DNA of 6,332 nt from JAUIHN01 sp964556075 (lineage in GTDB: Bacteria > Patescibacteriota > Saccharimonadia > Saccharimonadales > Saccharimonadaceae), in assembly GCA_964556075.1 (NCBI GenBank), contig CAZKUV010000043.1, positions 1 to 6,332 on the forward strand. The letters run 5' to 3'. Within the stretch, counting starts at the first letter, position 1, and every line of letters begins with the position of its first letter. The notes below the pieces were generated by a model, which made no database searches, had not been told where the DNA came from, and was given only the letters and a program-made list of their open reading frames with translations. Below are positions 5,130-6,332 of this stretch, piece by piece. Both the position numbers and the translations under genes were made by a program.

Positions 5130-5507
5130 GTGATTCAACGCATACAAGTCAGAGCGCTCGTCAGAAAAGATAATAGAATACTCCTGCTCAAACGCGTAAG
5201 CGGCAAGGATGCCCTCGTCGGAAAATATGAGTTGCCTGGCGGAAGGGTAGGCTATAATGAGCAGCCAGAAGACGCGCTGAACCGCCATGTTATGGAGGCG
5301 ACGGGTCTCGAAGTTCAGTCATCGTATTTGTCGGACGTGTTCACCTACGTTGATGCGGATAACAGCGATACGCAATATGCTGTTATTTTTTATGTCGTTG
5401 GGGTATCGGGAAGCAAAAGTGACGTCAAACTCGGCCAGAAATATGGTAAGTATTCATGGAAAAAGCCCAACGATGTGCCACTGGAGACGTTGACTGAACT
5501 TTCCCGT
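5130..5507 (+). CDS. Nudix-fold protein with degenerate Nudix box, 3' end lost in assembly gap
   Basis: The Nudix family hydrolyses nucleoside diphosphates linked to another moiety. 126 residues are visible, starting at a GTG (5130). A weak GAGAAG lies eight bases upstream, and an in-frame TGA 15 bases before the GTG excludes an earlier start. The strand order is typical: IQVRALVRKDNRILLLKR, then YELPGGRVGYNE leading into the Nudix helix. Against the consensus Gx5Ex7REUxEExGU, the box at residues 38-60 keeps G38, E44, R52, E56, G59 and L60, but has H53 for E and A57 for the last E. In MutT, E53, E56 and E57 bind the catalytic metals, so two of three are missing and activity is doubtful. The frame reaches the N run at 5508 with no stop. 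The fold is nearly complete at that point, so only a short tail should be lost. Confidence 0.85.
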
Positions 5508-5517
5508 NNNNNNNNNN
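5508..5517. other. Assembly gap of ten N
   Basis: Exactly ten undetermined bases, probably a scaffolding placeholder whose real size is unknown. It falls at a codon boundary near the end of the Nudix gene. The size modulo 3 decides whether the Nudix frame stops at 5557, stops at 5567, or runs into the RNase HI frame. Confidence 0.95.
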
Positions 5518-5550
5518 CACCTTCAAAGCGAGAAACCAGGCGCGTCCGCG

Positions 5551-6021
5551 ATGGTAGACGGGTTTAAAATACAGAGCGACGTTCAGTACACAGAAAATAA
5601 GAAGCAGGGTGTAGCCTCTGTTTTTTCTGACGGGGGATCTCGTGGCAATCCCGGACCTTCGGCCGCTGGATATGTCATCAAGGATGCCACAAACGAACTT
5701 CTCTATGAAGGAGGGGCGTATCTAGGTATTACGACAAATAACCAGGCTGAGTACCACGGTGTCCGTCTTGGTCTCGAGAAAGCCAAAGAGCTTGGCATGA
5801 AATCAGTCGATTGCTACGTGGACAGCATGCTCGTTGTTAACCAATTGAATGGCGCGTACGTTATTAGGAATCGAGAACTTTGGCCGATTCATGAACGAAT
5901 CAAGGAGTTAATAGCGCAATTTGATAAGGTTAGCTTCAGGCATGTGCGTCGAGAGTATAATCAAGAAGCGGACGGTATGGTTAATAAGATTCTCGATGCG
6001 CGTCTCAAGAAAAGCTTATAG
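5551..6021 (+). CDS. Ribonuclease HI family protein
   Basis: Cuts the RNA strand of RNA-DNA hybrids (R-loops, replication primers) with two metal ions. The 156-residue protein has the full RNase H type 1 layout with all four acidic residues: D27 in SDGGSRGNPGP, E67 in TNNQAEYHG, D91 in CYVDSMLVVNQL and D141 in REYNQEADG. Its compact form, with the NPGPSAAGYVI start and YVIRNRELWPIHERI in the middle, resembles the bacterial RnhA-like group typified by ypdQ/Rv2228c-type domains rather than E. coli RnhA. The basic handle helix is not evident. The ATG at 5551 is the first start after the gap, has no strong ribosome binding site and leaves about 20 residues before the fold. The frame is open back to the N gap, so a longer or fused protein cannot be excluded. 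The stop is followed directly by the rnpB promoter. Confidence 0.92.
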   Translation: MVDGFKIQSDVQYTENKKQGVASVFSDGGSRGNPGPSAAGYVIKDATNELLYEGGAYLGITTNNQAEYHGVRLGLEKAKELGMKSVDCYVDSMLVVNQLNGAYVIRNRELWPIHERIKELIAQFDKVSFRHVRREYNQEADGMVNKILDARLKKSL

Positions 6022-6031
6022 TAACGTGTAG

Positions 6032-6037
6032 TATACT
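6032..6037 (+). promoter_or_regulatory. -10 element of the RNase P RNA gene
   Basis: TATACT, 11 bases after the RNase HI stop, within GTATACTAG, the same nine bases as in the promoter at 4808-4816. It predicts a transcript start near 6044, which fits the 5' end of the RNase P RNA. No good -35 is seen, and the spot where one would lie is still RNase HI coding sequence. Confidence 0.6.
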
Positions 6038-6043
6038 AGTAAT

Positions 6044-6332
6044 AGGCAGTCCGTTAAACGATCGCCCCGCGCCATTGGAGCAGATATTTCGCTTCACGAA
6101 CCATATGTTCAAACGATGCGGGGAGGAAAGTCCGGGCAGCACAGGACATGACAGTTGCTAACGGCAACCGGGGGCGACCCTAGGGAAAGTGCCACAGAAA
6201 CGAAACCGCCTCGAAACGAGGTAAGGGTGAAAGGAGTGGTGTAAGAGACCACAGCGACGTATGGTGACATACGGAGGAGGTAAACCCTGTCAGCTGCAAG
6301 GAGATCTGCATAAAGGATGGTCCGTCCGCAGG
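6044..6332 (+). ncRNA. rnpB: RNase P RNA (catalytic subunit), 3'-truncated by window edge
   Basis: The RNA subunit of RNase P removes 5' leaders from pre-tRNAs. Diagnostic conserved stretches are GAGGAAAGTCCGGGC (6123-6137), AGTGCCACAGAAACGAAACCGCC, AGGTAAGGGTGAAAGG with GTAAGAGACCAC, and GGTAAACCC. Near the 5' end CCCCGC (6065-6070) pairs with GCGGGG (6118-6123), closing a P3-type arm with an inner GAAC/GTTC hairpin. At the end, CTGCATAAAGGAT...GTCCGCAG corresponds to the P16-P17 arm of E. coli M1 RNA, which indicates the ancestral A type. The window stops just before the region where the L15 GGU motif, which pairs with tRNA CCA, would lie. About 289 bases of a probable 350-400 are present. 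The 5' end is inferred from the -10 position and may be off by a few bases. Confidence 0.95.

Noticed and set aside
4941..5288. 115-codon open frame on the - strand containing GFEPATSRPPAVRATRLRH
   Set aside because: That peptide is the antisense translation of the tRNA-Pro gene, a familiar false protein in databases. It also lies opposite the Nudix gene and has no promoter or ribosome binding site.
1..6332. Alternative genetic code (UGA read as glycine)
   Set aside because: No in-frame TGA occurs inside any recognised gene, and the M50 gene ends with TGA. A UGA-Gly reading would extend that protein by only a few residues to a TAG, so the end alone is not decisive, but the absence of internal UGA is.
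1..6332. CRISPR array, transposon ends, toxin-antitoxin or defence gene cluster
   Set aside because: No regularly spaced repeats, transposase motifs, paired small toxin-like genes or known defence domains were found on either strand.

Overview
This window looks like chromosomal DNA of a small-genome bacterium, most probably a Candidate Phyla Radiation (Patescibacteria) member and, by overall flavour, Saccharibacteria (TM7). The grounds are inference from protein character: a MiaA with the variant GNIYP / LAKRQLTWFRR C-terminus, a winged-helix protein fused to a decayed nucleotidyltransferase-like domain beside a metallo-beta-lactamase-fold protein without its metal motif, and very tight packing of informational genes. 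The code appears standard. No in-frame TGA occurs in any recognised gene, and TGA ends the M50 protease gene, which argues against the UGA=Gly code of Gracilibacteria/Absconditabacteria. There is no mobile element, phage gene, CRISPR array or defence island.

Left part (1-2432, + strand): a translationally coupled cluster holding the 3' two thirds of thrS, an alkyltransferase-like (ATL) DNA-lesion-binding gene and miaA. ThrRS charges tRNA, MiaA isoprenylates A37 of tRNAs reading UNN codons, and ATL is a DNA-repair flagging protein sharing the transcript. Middle (2433-3724, +): an extended -10 promoter and a two-gene unit encoding a winged-helix/nucleotidyltransferase-like protein and an MBL-fold protein, coupled by a TAATG overlap with a strong ribosome binding site. 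A bidirectional terminator (3753-3785) separates it from rpmB (ribosomal protein L28, - strand), which has a near-consensus promoter. A site-2-protease-like M50 membrane peptidase is transcribed divergently from rpmB, possibly as a leaderless mRNA.

Right part (4788-6332, +): a 210-base segment without a convincing gene but with a promoter, several hairpins and a possible 45-codon ORF; then tRNA-Pro(GGG) with encoded CCA; a Nudix-fold gene with a decayed Nudix box, interrupted by a 10-N assembly gap; RNase HI; and the first part of the RNase P RNA gene (type A-like), which runs off the window just downstream of its own promoter.

No single feature is a clear new system. The best candidates for something undescribed are the coupled pair of apparently non-catalytic proteins (2487-3724), the structured leader before tRNA-Pro, the C32-G38 pair in that tRNA, and the Nudix protein that has lost two of three metal-ligand glutamates.
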